Of a DNA stretch of 64,000 nt, positions 1 through 8,909 are shown one piece after another (positions within the stretch are counted from its first letter, which is position 1; the number at the start of each line of letters is the position of its first letter). The notes beneath the pieces are model-generated. The model made no database searches. It had not been told where the DNA came from and saw nothing but the letters and a program-made list of their open reading frames with translations. The DNA comes from Tistrella mobilis (GTDB lineage: Bacteria; Pseudomonadota; Alphaproteobacteria; Tistrellales; Tistrellaceae), in contig NZ_CP121017.1 of assembly GCF_041468085.1 (NCBI RefSeq), positions 2,607,676-2,671,675 on the forward strand, written 5' to 3'. Position numbers and translations under genes: made by a program.

Positions 1-1
1 C

Positions 2-835
2 ATCGTCGATCATCCGGCCACCCTGCTCACGCTGGGTGATATCGGCCAGCCGACCGTGCTGCTCGCCGCCCTGGGCTTTTTCGTGATCTGCGCCCTGCAC
101 TATCGCAACATCACCGGCAGCATCATCATCGGCATCCTGCTAGTGACGATCCTGTCGATCCTGCTCGGCCTGAACCAGGCCCAGGGCATCGTCAGCGCTC
201 CGCCCTCGATCGCACCGACCTTCTTCCAGCTGGATATCGCCGGCGCCCTTGAAGCCGGCATGTTCGGGGTGATTTTCGCCTTCCTGTTCGTCGACATGTT
301 CGACACCGCGGGCACGCTGGTCGGCGTCGCCCACCGCGGCGGTCTGCTCGACAAGGACGGCAAGCTCCCGCGCATCGGCAAGGCCCTGCTCGCCGACAGC
401 AGCGCCACCATGGTCGGCGCCGTCTTCGGCACCTCCACCGTCACCAGCTATATCGAAAGCGCCTCGGGCATCAATGCCGGCGGCCGCAGCGGCCTGACCG
501 CAGTGGTCGTTGCGATCCTGTTCCTGGTCGCTCTGTTCTTCTCGCCGCTGGCAGGCTCGGTGCCGGCCTATGCCACCGCACCGGCCCTGCTCTTCGTGGC
601 CCTGCTGATGGCACGCGGCCTGGCCGAACTCGACTGGGACGACATGACCGAGGTGGCGCCGGGCGTGCTGGCAGCCATCAGCATGCCGCTCACCTACTCG
701 ATCGCCAACGGCATCGCCCTCGGCTTCATCTCCTATGCCGCGATCAAGCTGCTGGCCGGCCGGGCCCGCGAAGTTTCGATCGCCGTCTGGGTGCTGGCCG
801 TGGTCTTCGTCCTCAAGTTTGCCTTTATCGGCTGA
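2..835 (+). CDS. NCS2-family (AzgA-type) purine permease, 3' part
   Basis: Inner-membrane nucleobase:cation symporter of the NCS2/AzgA branch (adenine, guanine or hypoxanthine uptake in known members). The reading frame is open from base 2, so the N-terminal half lies outside the window; 277 residues are visible. The visible part has several hydrophobic helices and the AzgA-type segment FDTAGTLVGVAHRGGLLD followed by GTSTVTSYIESASGI, which in this family lines the substrate site. It ends with a strong intrinsic terminator just downstream, so it is the last gene of its transcript. The exact purine cannot be told from sequence. Confidence 0.85.
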   Translation: MVDHPATLLTLGDIGQPTVLLAALGFFVICALHYRNITGSIIIGILLVTILSILLGLNQAQGIVSAPPSIAPTFFQLDIAGALEAGMFGVIFAFLFVDMFDTAGTLVGVAHRGGLLDKDGKLPRIGKALLADSSATMVGAVFGTSTVTSYIESASGINAGGRSGLTAVVVAILFLVALFFSPLAGSVPAYATAPALLFVALLMARGLAELDWDDMTEVAPGVLAAISMPLTYSIANGIALGFISYAAIKLLAGRAREVSIAVWVLAVVFVLKFAFIG

Positions 836-857
836 GGCACTGATATCCCTTGAAAGA

Positions 858-892
858 AGCGGCGACACAGCGTGATGTGTCGCCGCTTTTTT
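858..892 (+). terminator. Intrinsic terminator of the purine permease
   Basis: A perfect 12-bp stem (858-869 with 876-887), six-base loop and a T run to 892, placed 22 bases after the permease stop codon. Confidence 0.9.
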
Positions 893-982
893 CGTCGCAC
901 CCGCCCCTGTGCACCGCACCATCGCACGAGCGAGCCCTGTTCGAAGCTTACCGGAATTCCGCCCTTTTTGTAATGACCTGAC

Positions 983-1036
983 GATTTTTGCATTTTTTGC
1001 ACCGCACACATGCAAAAATCTGGTGACGATCGTCAC
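983..1036. promoter_or_regulatory. Inverted repeat and palindrome, possible operator region
   Basis: GATTTTTGCAT (983-993) is repeated inverted as ATGCAAAAATC (1010-1020), an 11-bp perfect match around a 16-base centre. It is followed at once by the 14-bp perfect palindrome GTGACGATCGTCAC (1023-1036). No gene overlaps. The position, just upstream of a candidate RNA, suggests a control region; the binding protein is unknown. Confidence 0.45.
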
Positions 1037-1049
1037 ATTCCTGCGTACT

Positions 1050-1378
1050 CTCCCCTTGCCGACGTGAAGGGCACCGGCAATCAGAACCGGCCCAACGTCT
1101 AGGGAGGGTGTAACCGGCGAGAGCCGGAGGGATCGACCGCAAGAGCATCCGGTGGCCACGATGCCACCACGCCGGGTTCAGCACAGATCCGGCGCCAGGA
1201 GCCACGGCGGTCCCAGGAGAGTAAAGAGTTCCGACGTCCCGGCACAAACGATCGGGCCGTCCACAAAATAACAATGATAACAATCCACTGCGCCGATCGG
1301 TTGCCGTCGAATCGGACGTGGTGATCAGCACCAAGCGGAATCTTCGATCAAGGCCGTGCTCGCACGGTCTTTTTTTTT
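1050..1378 (+). ncRNA. Candidate structured non-coding RNA of unknown family
   Basis: No convincing protein is encoded here, yet the plus strand folds into consecutive hairpins: GACGT(1061-1065 region) closing with ACGTC near 1094-1098 around a CCGG/CCGG helix, then CCGGC-GAGA-GCCGG (a GNRA-type tetraloop) at about 1114-1127, then GGTGGC-CACGAT-GCCACC near 1151-1168. The stretch ends in a plus-strand intrinsic terminator, although no plus-strand protein gene precedes it after the permease's own terminator. This implies a separate short transcript. I looked for tmRNA tag, SRP, RNase P and common riboswitch signatures and found none. The 5' end is a guess. Confidence 0.4.
1351..1378 (+). terminator. 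Intrinsic terminator ending the candidate RNA
   Basis: An 8-bp stem with a CTCG loop (1351-1370) is followed by an unbroken run of T to 1378. It points along the plus strand, towards the end of the convergent AraC gene. Confidence 0.8.
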
Positions 1379-1397
1379 GCGCGGCGACCATAACCGC

Positions 1398-2186
1398 TCA
1401 CCCCCTGTCGGAGCGGTGATCACGGCCGGCATATCGCTGGGGGGTGGTGCCGAGCATCCGCCGGAACATGGCCGTGAAGGCGCTCGGGCTGTCATAGCCA
1501 AGACGGGCGGCAACCGTGGCCACGGCCGTGCCCTGCGACAGCAGCGACACCGCCTCGACCAGCCGGGCCTGCTGGCGCCAGCGCAGGAAACCCATGCCGG
1601 TCTCACGCGCGAAGGCGCGGGCAAGCGTCCGGGTGCTGGCCCCGGCGCTTTCGGCCAACCGCTCAAAACCTGCATCCTCTCCGGGATCGTCCAGAACCCG
1701 CCGGCACAGACGCTGAAGCCGCGGATCGCGCGGCCAGGGCAAGTGGAGCGGCAGGGTCCGCGGCGCCTGGAGTTCATGAAGGATCAGCGCGGCCACCGCC
1801 TCGCCTCGGCTGCCGTCGGCGTAATCCACGGGCTCTGCCACCGCCGCCAGAATCAGCTCGCGCAGCAGGGTCGTGATCTCGATCACCGTACAGGCAGCAG
1901 GCAATCGCCTGGCCGGTTCGGGCGCCACATAGACCGTGCGCATGGACACGGGCCCGATCATCCGCACCGAATGCTCCACCCCGGGCGGCACCCACAGCCC
2001 GCGCATCGGCGGCACCAGCCAGATGCCGTCGGCGGCGGTGATCTCCATGACCCCGGCGGCAGCATGGAGCAGCTGGCCGCGCGGATGGACATGCGGCGGA
2101 ATGATGGTGCCGGCTGTCAGTTCCTTGGCCATCGCCGCCACCGGCCTGGAGACGTGCTGATAGTCGGCTGCATCGGTGCTGCGCAT
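1398..2186 (-). CDS. AraC-family transcriptional regulator with N-terminal cupin
   Basis: A 262-residue DNA-binding regulator. Residues about 10-105 form a cupin-like sensor (HVHPRGQLLHAAAGVMEI), and about 165-255 carry the two AraC helix-turn-helix units, including ASTRTLARAFARETGM and YDSPSAFTAMFRRMLGTTP. The layout matches the NimR/YdeC-like group of short AraC regulators, which usually control a neighbouring exporter. Here an MFS transporter is divergently transcribed 152 bases away, so regulation of that gene is the obvious inference. The effector cannot be deduced. Confidence 0.88.
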   Translation of the reverse strand: MRSTDAADYQHVSRPVAAMAKELTAGTIIPPHVHPRGQLLHAAAGVMEITAADGIWLVPPMRGLWVPPGVEHSVRMIGPVSMRTVYVAPEPARRLPAACTVIEITTLLRELILAAVAEPVDYADGSRGEAVAALILHELQAPRTLPLHLPWPRDPRLQRLCRRVLDDPGEDAGFERLAESAGASTRTLARAFARETGMGFLRWRQQARLVEAVSLLSQGTAVATVAARLGYDSPSAFTAMFRRMLGTTPQRYAGRDHRSDRG

Positions 2187-2338
2187 GCCCCTGCCCTCCG
2201 GATCAGCCGATGGCCGCTCTGTCGGATTCCCGACGATCTTCGACCAGACATCGCCAATCGGTCGACTTTAGACTGAGACCAGATCGCCGGGAAGCCCGGC
2301 ATCGCCCCCTCGTCAACCCGCCCCCCGGACCAGCCGCC

Positions 2339-3526
2339 ATGACCCATGCCCGCCGTGTCATCAGTTTCATCAACATCGCCCATGTGGTCGACCACATGTT
2401 CATGCTGATCTTCCCGACCGCGGTGATCGGCATGACCGCCAGTTTCGACATGTCCTATGGTGAGCTGCTCACCCTGTCGCTCGGCGGCTTCATCGCCTTC
2501 GGCGCCGGTTCGCTGCCCGCCGGCTGGCTGGGCGATGTCTGGAGCCGACGGAACATGATGGCGGTGTTCTTCTTCGGCATCGGGACCGCAGCAATCCTGA
2601 CCGGCTTCGCCTCGGGCCCCACGGGCATCGCCGCCGGGCTGACCCTGATCGGCCTGTTCGCCGCCATCTACCACCCGGTGGGGACAGCGATGCTCACCGC
2701 TCATGCCGACCGGCTAGGCCATGAAATCGGCGTCAACGGCGTGTTCGGCAATCTGGGGGTCGCTTTTGCGGCGCTGATCACCGGCGGCATCACCCAGTAT
2801 CTGGGATGGCGTGCGGCATTCATCATTCCAGGCGTGCTGGTGATGGCGGTGGGTGTCGCCTTCCTGCTGCTGGTGCCAGACCGGCCGGCCCCGGCCCCCA
2901 GGGCCAAGGCCTCCGCCGGGCCGATTCCGCGCCGTGTGATGGTCCGCGCCTTCGCCATTCTGGCCGTGGTCACCATCGCTGGCGGGCTGGTGTTCAACGC
3001 CACCACCATCGTCATGCCGCAGCTCTTCACCGAACGGCTCGTCAATCTGGTCTCAACACCGCTGGGCGTGGGTGCCCTCACCTGTCTGGTTTTCGTGCTC
3101 GGCGCCACTTCGCAGCTGATCGTCGGCCGGCTGATCGACCGCTACAGCCTGCGGGCGGTCTTCATACCGCTTGCCGCCCTGCAGGCGCCGTGCCTGCTGC
3201 TGGCCGCCACCACCGGCGGCTGGGTGCTGCTGCCGCTGGCGGTGGTAATGATGTTCGCCATTTTCGGCCAGGTGACCATCAATGACGGCATGGTCGCCCA
3301 TTACACCGCCGATCGCTGGCGCGCGCGGGCCTATGCCATACGCTATCTGGTCTCGTTCGGGGCCAGCGCCTGCGCGGTGCCGCTGGTCGCCTTCATGCAT
3401 GACCACGGTACGGGCTTCGCCGGGCTGTTCCCGGTTCTTGCCGCCTTTGGCGGTGCAGTTTTTGCCGGCGCCCTGGTCTTCCCGGGGCGCCCGCGGCGGC
3501 AACCGGCACTGGCGGCCGCGGAGTGA
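2339..3526 (+). CDS. MFS transporter (drug/metabolite efflux type)
   Basis: A 395-residue inner-membrane transporter with about 12 hydrophobic helices. The MFS loop motif after helix 2 appears as AGWLGDVWSRRNMM, and a second-half counterpart as VGRLIDRYSLRAVF. The architecture resembles fosmidomycin-resistance-like efflux proteins. I place the start at 2339 (MTHARRVISF) because an upstream in-frame ATG at 2210 would add an arginine-rich, non-membrane tail. It is divergent from the AraC regulator, its likely controller. Substrate unknown. Confidence 0.85.
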   Translation: MTHARRVISFINIAHVVDHMFMLIFPTAVIGMTASFDMSYGELLTLSLGGFIAFGAGSLPAGWLGDVWSRRNMMAVFFFGIGTAAILTGFASGPTGIAAGLTLIGLFAAIYHPVGTAMLTAHADRLGHEIGVNGVFGNLGVAFAALITGGITQYLGWRAAFIIPGVLVMAVGVAFLLLVPDRPAPAPRAKASAGPIPRRVMVRAFAILAVVTIAGGLVFNATTIVMPQLFTERLVNLVSTPLGVGALTCLVFVLGATSQLIVGRLIDRYSLRAVFIPLAALQAPCLLLAATTGGWVLLPLAVVMMFAIFGQVTINDGMVAHYTADRWRARAYAIRYLVSFGASACAVPLVAFMHDHGTGFAGLFPVLAAFGGAVFAGALVFPGRPRRQPALAAAE

Positions 3527-3555
3527 TCCGTGCCCGTCGATCAGGCCGCTGCTGC

Positions 3556-4569
3556 TCAGCCGGCCACGTCGATCACGACCTTGCCCGTTGCCCGGCCCTG
3601 CTCCAGATGGGCCTGGGCGTCGGCGGCATGGGCCAGATCGAAGCGCGCCGGATCGAGAAGCGGTTTCATCCGCCCGCTGTCCACCAGTGCCGCGATCCGG
3701 CGCATGATCTCGCCATGATGTTCGCGCCCCACATCGTGCAGCACCGGGATGATCATGAACACCACATGCAGATCCAGCCCCTTCAGATGCATCAGGGTCA
3801 GATCCGCCGGGAACTGGGACACGATCGTCACCACGCGGCCGTTCAGCCGGGCACCGGCGAACGAGGTGACGAGATCCTTACCGCCGGTCGCGTCCATGAC
3901 CACATCGAAGCCACGGCCACCGGTCAGCCGTGCGACATAGGTCTCAACACTCTCCTCGCGGTAGTTCACCGCCTCGTCGGCACCAAGATCCCGGGCGATT
4001 GCCGCCTTCTCTGGCGACGAGACGGTGGTGGTGACATGGGCGCCGGCGGCCTTGGCGATCTGGATCGCGACATGGCCGACACCACCGGCGCCACCATGGA
4101 TCAGCACCCGTTCACCCGGCTGTACCCGTGCCCGGTCGATCAGCCCTTCCCAGGCGGTGATCGAGACCAGCGGCAGGGCGGCCGCCTCGCGGAAGCCCAG
4201 CTCCGCCGGCATGCGGGCAATCAGCCGGGCATCGGCCCGCATATATTCGGCATAGGTGCCGTCGACGGTCTTCACCCCGCCGGGTGAGCCGAACACCCGA
4301 TCGCCGACCGCGAAGCCGGTGACACCCTCCCCCAGCGCCACGATCTCTCCAGCCATGTCGCAACCCTGGATGCCGGGCAGGGCCGGCGCCATCGGCGGAC
4401 CGTTGCGGCGGATTTTCCAGTCCACCGGGTTGACGCTGGCGGCATGGATCTTCACCAGCACCTCGCCGCGGCGCGGCGGCTGCACCGGCACCCGTCCGGG
4501 CCTGAGGTTCTCGGGATCGCCGAAGCCGTGCAGCACGGCGGCGGACATTTCGCTCGGAATCGTGGTCAT
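3556..4569 (-). CDS. NADPH:quinone oxidoreductase-like, zinc-independent MDR enzyme
   Basis: A 337-residue medium-chain dehydrogenase/reductase. The N-terminal GroES-like fold (SAAVLHGFGDPENLRPGRV) is followed by a Rossmann domain with the nucleotide motif HGGAGGVGHVAIQIAKAAGA. The zinc ligands of alcohol dehydrogenases are missing, as in the quinone oxidoreductase branch. I use the start at 4569 (MTTIPSEM); upstream in-frame codons would add a poorly conserved tail. It converges on the MFS gene (29-base gap) and is divergent from a LysR gene, which probably controls it. Confidence 0.85.
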   Translation of the reverse strand: MTTIPSEMSAAVLHGFGDPENLRPGRVPVQPPRRGEVLVKIHAASVNPVDWKIRRNGPPMAPALPGIQGCDMAGEIVALGEGVTGFAVGDRVFGSPGGVKTVDGTYAEYMRADARLIARMPAELGFREAAALPLVSITAWEGLIDRARVQPGERVLIHGGAGGVGHVAIQIAKAAGAHVTTTVSSPEKAAIARDLGADEAVNYREESVETYVARLTGGRGFDVVMDATGGKDLVTSFAGARLNGRVVTIVSQFPADLTLMHLKGLDLHVVFMIIPVLHDVGREHHGEIMRRIAALVDSGRMKPLLDPARFDLAHAADAQAHLEQGRATGKVVIDVAG

Positions 4570-4625
4570 CCTGTCGGTCTCCGGGGTGAGAGGCATTCCG
4601 TAGAACCGTATTGAAGCGCGGCCTG

Positions 4626-4671
4626 ATTCATGATGGAAATGAATAGTCTCAATCCCAAGAAACACGTTTCT
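4626..4671. promoter_or_regulatory. Two inverted repeats between LysR gene and oxidoreductase gene
   Basis: ATTCAT-N7-ATGAAT (4626-4644) contains the T-N11-A pattern of LysR boxes. Fourteen bases on lies AGAAAC-AC-GTTTCT (4658-4671), a perfect 6-bp repeat. Both sit in the 118-base divergent intergenic region, where a LysR protein would normally bind its own and its target promoter. Confidence 0.5.
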
Positions 4672-4687
4672 TCATGGATGGTGGGTG

Positions 4688-5569
4688 ATGAGCCAGCCCG
4701 ATCTGGATATCGATCTGCTGCGCAGCTTCCTGGCGGTGGCCGAGACCGGTGGTTTCACCACGGCGGGGGAACGGCTTGGCCGCACGCAGTCGGCTGTCAG
4801 CGTCAAGATCCGCCGGCTGGAAGAGATTCTGGGGCGGCGGGTCTTCGCCCGTACCAGCCGCTCGCTGGCCCTGACTGCCGATGGCGAGCTGCTGCTCGGC
4901 TATGCACGGCGGATGCTGGCGCTCCACGATGAAACCCTGCACCGCTTCTCGGAACCCGAGGCCGAGGGGGAGCTGCGCATCGGCGTCGCGGAGTATTTTG
5001 TCCCGCGCCATCTGCCGGCGGTGCTGTCGGCCTTCGCCCGCGCTCATCCGCGGGTGCGGGTAGAGGTTCGCGCCGCCATGGGCTCAAGCCTCATGGAGGC
5101 ACTCGATCGGGGGACGGTCGATCTGGTCATCGCCAACCGCGATGCCGGGGTCGACCGGGGCCGGGTGCTGATGACCGAGCCGCTGCGCTGGGTCGCTGCT
5201 CCCGATTTCCAGATCGATGTCCAGGCACCACTGCCGCTCTGCACCCTGCCCGCCCCCTGCATCTTCCGCGCGCGGGCGATCGAGGCACTGGACCAGCGTC
5301 TGCGGCGCTGGCGGGTGGTCTATACCTCGGAAAGCGTCTCCGGCGTCTCGGCGGCGGTGACCGCCGGCCTCGGCATCGGGGTACTCTGCGATTCGACCGT
5401 GCCCGCCGGGCTCAGGCTGCTGACCGACGAACACGGTTTCCCGCCCCTGGGCGAAGTGGAACTGGCCGTCTTCGGTGAGGCCAGGGCGCCGCAGGCCCTC
5501 GCCCAATCCTTCACGGGCTTCGTCGCCGAACGGCTGCGTGCCCTGCTCCCCGGACGCTGCGCGGCTTAG
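4688..5569 (+). CDS. LysR-family transcriptional regulator
   Basis: A 293-residue regulator. Residues about 6-65 form the winged helix-turn-helix (LLRSFLAVAETGGFTTAGER, then RTQSAVSVKIRRLEEILG); the remainder is a periplasmic-binding-like effector domain beginning near ELRIGVAEYF. It is divergent from the quinone oxidoreductase gene with two inverted repeats between them, the classic arrangement of a LysR protein and its target. A GTG at 4685 is an alternative start but the ATG at 4688 is preferred. Confidence 0.9.
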   Translation: MSQPDLDIDLLRSFLAVAETGGFTTAGERLGRTQSAVSVKIRRLEEILGRRVFARTSRSLALTADGELLLGYARRMLALHDETLHRFSEPEAEGELRIGVAEYFVPRHLPAVLSAFARAHPRVRVEVRAAMGSSLMEALDRGTVDLVIANRDAGVDRGRVLMTEPLRWVAAPDFQIDVQAPLPLCTLPAPCIFRARAIEALDQRLRRWRVVYTSESVSGVSAAVTAGLGIGVLCDSTVPAGLRLLTDEHGFPPLGEVELAVFGEARAPQALAQSFTGFVAERLRALLPGRCAA

Positions 5570-5638
5570 GCCGACGCTTGCACCAGCGACCATGCTGCCC
5601 GATCATGACCAGCGGTTTCCTCGACGGATGAGCGTCCC

Positions 5639-6298
5639 ATGGTCAGCAACACACTGCCCGACGGCCTGTTCCTGGCCTGGGCTGCGATCTTTGGCATCGG
5701 CATGCTTGGGGCGATGTCGCCCGGCCCCAATCTGATCATCACCATGCGCACCACCCTCAGCCGCGGTCGTGCCCATGGCTTCGCGGTGGCAGCCGGCCTT
5801 GCCTGCGGCAACGCCGTGCACGCCACATTCGGCCTTGTCGGCATCACGGTGCTGATCGCCAACACGCCCTGGGCCTATGATGTGCTGCGTTGGGCGGGGG
5901 CCGCCTTTCTGATCTGGATCGGCGGCAAGGCCCTGTTCTCGCGCCACTCCCCGATCGTGGCTGCCGGGATGGCCGCCGATACGGCCATCGAACCGCGCAG
6001 CTACCGAGCCTCGATGATGGCCGGCTTCGCAACCAACCTGCTGAACCCCAAGGTGTCGATCTTCTTCCTGGCGCTGTTCACCCAGATCATCGACCCGGCA
6101 ACGCCCGAGCCGGTGAAGATCCTCTACGGCGTTACGATGGTCGCCGTCGAACTGCTCTGGTTCGGCAGTGTCGCCTGCTTCATCGGCAGCCCCGGGATCC
6201 GCCATCGCCTGCTGCGGATCGGCCCCTGGATCGATCGCCTGACCGGCGGGGTGCTGATGACTCTGGGGCTGCGGCTGGCACTGGTGCGGGGCGTCTGA
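5639..6298 (+). CDS. LysE/RhtB-family amino-acid exporter
   Basis: A 219-residue inner-membrane protein with about six hydrophobic helices. The family signature near the N-terminus reads GAMSPGPNLIITMRTTLSRG, followed by the second conserved patch GFATNLLNPKVSIFFLALF at about 128-146. Family members export amino acids, homoserine lactone or related compounds. It lies 69 bases after the LysR gene on the same strand and may share its transcript. The substrate is not deducible. Confidence 0.88.
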   Translation: MVSNTLPDGLFLAWAAIFGIGMLGAMSPGPNLIITMRTTLSRGRAHGFAVAAGLACGNAVHATFGLVGITVLIANTPWAYDVLRWAGAAFLIWIGGKALFSRHSPIVAAGMAADTAIEPRSYRASMMAGFATNLLNPKVSIFFLALFTQIIDPATPEPVKILYGVTMVAVELLWFGSVACFIGSPGIRHRLLRIGPWIDRLTGGVLMTLGLRLALVRGV

Positions 6299-6306
6299 GC
6301 CCGCCT

Positions 6307-6546
6307 CTACTGCACCAGGCCGGCCAGCATGCCTGAACGGATCAGTTGATCAATGCCGTAGGTAACGGCAACGGCCACCAGGCTGGTGATCCCCGCCTTG
6401 ATCAACATGCGCGGGTTGCGTGGCGCGCCCGAAGCTTCGGCGTGCTCGTCCTTCCGGTCGTGTCGCACCCCGATCGGCAGGACCATGAAGAACAACAGCC
6501 ACCAGACGATGACATAGACCAGGGCGGCGGTGAACCAGCTCTGCAT
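6307..6546 (-). CDS. DUF1467 family small membrane protein
   Basis: A 79-residue protein with two predicted membrane helices (WFTAALVYVIVWWLLFFMVL and the C-terminal ITSLVAVAVTYGIDQLI). I start it at 6546 (MQSWFTAAL); an upstream in-frame start would add a non-conserved tail. DUF1467 genes conventionally follow methylmalonyl-CoA epimerase in alphaproteobacteria and usually precede proS. Here proS is absent from this position and a LysE exporter faces it instead. Function unknown. Confidence 0.8.
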   Translation of the reverse strand: MQSWFTAALVYVIVWWLLFFMVLPIGVRHDRKDEHAEASGAPRNPRMLIKAGITSLVAVAVTYGIDQLIRSGMLAGLVQ

Positions 6547-6650
6547 CGGGCGAGGGCTCCCGTATGTGCAAGGACCATGACGCACGACGCCCGCCGGGCG
6601 CATCTGACCGGCGGGCGTCGCAAAAGACCCGGATCTGACCGGACGACCGC

Positions 6651-7055
6651 TCAGACCTGCTCCAGCTCGACCAGCGTGCCGTTGGTGTCCTTGGGATGGA
6701 GGAACAGGATCGGCTTGTCATGGGCCCCGATCTTCGGCTCGCCATCACCCAGCACCCGCATGCCGTCGGCTTTCAGCTTGTCGCGCGCGGCATAGATGTC
6801 CTCGACCTCGTAGCAGACATGGTGCACGCCACCGGTGGGGTTGCGCTCCAGAAACTTGGCCACCGGGCTGTTCTCGCCCAGCGGATGCAGCAATTCGATC
6901 GCGGTGTTGTCGAGACGCACGAAGACCGTGGTCACGCCATGGGCCGGCTGGTCCTTGGCGGCCGAGACGGTGGCGCCGAAGGTGTTCCGGTACAGGTTCG
7001 CCGCTGCCTCGATGTCGGGGACGACGATGGCCACGTGGTTGAGGCGTCCGATCAT
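6651..7055 (-). CDS. mce: Methylmalonyl-CoA epimerase
   Basis: A 134-residue vicinal-oxygen-chelate enzyme that interconverts (R)- and (S)-methylmalonyl-CoA in propionyl-CoA breakdown. Putative metal ligands are visible: His in NHVAIVVPDI (residue 7), Glu in AIELLHPLGE, His in GGVHHVCYEV and Glu in TLVELEQV near the C-terminus. Length is typical. It lies between RNase J and DUF1467 on the same strand, the usual order in this class, and is probably co-transcribed with them, although a 153-base gap with a long hairpin separates it from RNase J. Confidence 0.9.
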   Translation of the reverse strand: MIGRLNHVAIVVPDIEAAANLYRNTFGATVSAAKDQPAHGVTTVFVRLDNTAIELLHPLGENSPVAKFLERNPTGGVHHVCYEVEDIYAARDKLKADGMRVLGDGEPKIGAHDKPILFLHPKDTNGTLVELEQV

Positions 7056-7150
7056 CGGCTCTTTGTCTCCTCACGATGGGGCCGGACCCGCATGCCGGCA
7101 CCCGTTCTTGCTGTTGATTGTACCCGGTGGTCTCCCGCACCGTCGGGGCG

Positions 7151-7203
7151 GATGTTGCGTTGCGGTGGCCGCATTGCGTCCTGTCGGCTCGCAACGCAAC
7201 ATC
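7151..7203. repeat. 14-bp perfect inverted repeat after RNase J gene
   Basis: GATGTTGCGTTGCG (7151-7164) pairs perfectly with CGCAACGCAACATC (7190-7203), and the 26-base interior can itself pair GCCG with CGGC. There is no T run, so it is not a standard intrinsic terminator. It lies just after the RNase J stop on the transcript and may stabilise or process the mRNA between rnj and mce. Confidence 0.6.
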
Positions 7204-7208
7204 ATGAC

Positions 7209-8909
7209 CTAGATTCTCACGACATGCACGTCGATCAAGGGCTTCTTACCCCGTCGGGTCCGAAGCCGGCGGCGCAGCGCCAGGCGGGCGACTTCGTGGA
7301 TGCGCTCGTCCTTCAGCACCTCATCGTCGTCCAGCCCGTCGATCGCCTCGGCCAGATCCTCCACCAGATCGGCGGCAAGGCTGTCCTCGGCATCATCGGG
7401 GTCAACCAGGCCGGGCAGCGCCACTCTGGGGTCAACCTTCAACTCGCCATACTGATCGACGACCACGGTGGCGAAGGCGGCCCCTTCGTAGAGCATGCGT
7501 TTGCGGGCACGGATCACCTCGCCATCTGCCGGCAGTATCTCCGTGCCGTCCGCGACGAGATAACCACTCGCGATCCTGGCGACGCGCCCCGGCGTCCCCG
7601 GTGCCAGGCGGATCAACGCACCGTTCTCCACCGTCACCGCCTCAGGGACCTGAAGGCTGCGGGCCAGGGCGACGTGCTCGATCAGATGGCGCGGCTCGCC
7701 ATGCACGGGCACGGCGATACGTGGTTTCACCCAACGATACATCCGTGCCAGCTCGTCGCGGCCGCCATGGCCCGAGACGTGGATGTCGGCATCCTTCTCG
7801 GTGATCACCTCGGCGCCCTGACGGGCCAGCTGGTTCAGCAGCCGGCCGATCTTGCGTTCATTGCCGGGGATCTGGCGTGACGAGAGCAGAACCGTATCGC
7901 CCTCGCGCAGATCCGCAGCCGGATGCTCCCCGCGGGCAATGCGGGCCAGTGCCGCATTGGGCTCGCCCTGGCAGCCGGTCACCAGATAAAGCAGACGCTC
8001 CGCCGGCAGCCGGCCGGCCTCGCGATCGCTGGCCAGAAGATCGGCAATGTCGAGATAGCCGGTCTCGGTCGCGGCCCGAATCATACGGTCGAGCCCGCGG
8101 CCCAGCACCACGACCTTGCGCCCGGCATCGGCCGCGGCTTTGACCACCGTCTCGACCCGGGCGATGTTGGAGGCAAACGTCGCCACGAAGACCTGGCCCT
8201 TACGGCCCTTGACCAGATCTCCGAGCTTCGCGCGCACATCGGCTTCCGACCCCGCATCCGCTTCACGGAACACGTTGGTCGAGTCGCAGACCATGGCGAG
8301 GACGCCTTCCTCGCCGATCTCACGCAGCCGGTCCTCGTCGGTCACGTCGCCGACCAGGGGTTCAGGATCGATCTTCCAGTCGCCGGTATGCATCACCGTG
8401 CCGAAGGGCGTGCGGATCGCGATCGCGTTCGGTTCGGGGATGGAATGGGTCAGCGACACGAATTCCATGTCGAACGGCCCCAGTTGCAGGCGGCCGCCGA
8501 GTGGAATCTCGGTAATGTCGATCTCGCGCTCCGAAACGCCGGATTCCTTCAGCTTGGCACGCACCACGGCGGCGGCGAAAGGCGTGGCGTAGATCGGCAG
8601 CCGGAGCCGCCGCCAGAGATATGGAACCGCGCCCAGATGATCCTCGTGGGCGTGGGTCAGCACGATCGCCGCGATCGCGTCGCGCCGGGCCTCAAGGAAT
8701 GCAATGTCGGGCAGGACGACATCGACACCGGGCAGCCGGTCATCGGCGAAGCCCAGGCCGAAATCGACCACCACCCAGGTGCCGCGGCAGCCATAGAGAT
8801 TGAGATTCATCCCGATCTCGTTGGCCCCACCCAGCGGCAGAAACAGCAATTCCTCGCCCGGCTCGATCCTCACGGTCGGGGGTAGCGCGTCATCCTTCTG
8901 TCGTGTCAT
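7209..8909 (-). CDS. rnj: Ribonuclease J (metallo-beta-lactamase RNase)
   Basis: A 566-residue endo/5'-exoribonuclease for RNA maturation and decay. The metal-binding motif THAHEDH lies at residues 85-91, followed by the beta-CASP domain and the C-terminal RMMBL motif region around [15 protein letters not shown] and PVHGEPRHL. Length and domain order are standard for the alphaproteobacterial enzyme. Its ATG overlaps the coaX stop codon (ATGA, 8906-8909), so translation is likely coupled. Confidence 0.93.
   Translation of the reverse strand: MTRQKDDALPPTVRIEPGEELLFLPLGGANEIGMNLNLYGCRGTWVVVDFGLGFADDRLPGVDVVLPDIAFLEARRDAIAAIVLTHAHEDHLGAVPYLWRRLRLPIYATPFAAAVVRAKLKESGVSEREIDITEIPLGGRLQLGPFDMEFVSLTHSIPEPNAIAIRTPFGTVMHTGDWKIDPEPLVGDVTDEDRLREIGEEGVLAMVCDSTNVFREADAGSEADVRAKLGDLVKGRKGQVFVATFASNIARVETVVKAAADAGRKVVVLGRGLDRMIRAATETGYLDIADLLASDREAGRLPAERLLYLVTGCQGEPNAALARIARGEHPAADLREGDTVLLSSRQIPGNERKIGRLLNQLARQGAEVITEKDADIHVSGHGGRDELARMYRWVKPRIAVPVHGEPRHLIEHVALARSLQVPEAVTVENGALIRLAPGTPGRVARIASGYLVADGTEILPADGEVIRARKRMLYEGAAFATVVVDQYGELKVDPRVALPGLVDPDDAEDSLAADLVEDLAEAIDGLDDDEVLKDERIHEVARLALRRRLRTRRGKKPLIDVHVVRI

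Noticed and set aside
1050-1378. tmRNA, SRP RNA, RNase P RNA or a common riboswitch
   Set aside because: No tag-peptide frame, no GGAAGGAAGCA-like loop and no known riboswitch core motifs were seen; left as an unidentified structured RNA.
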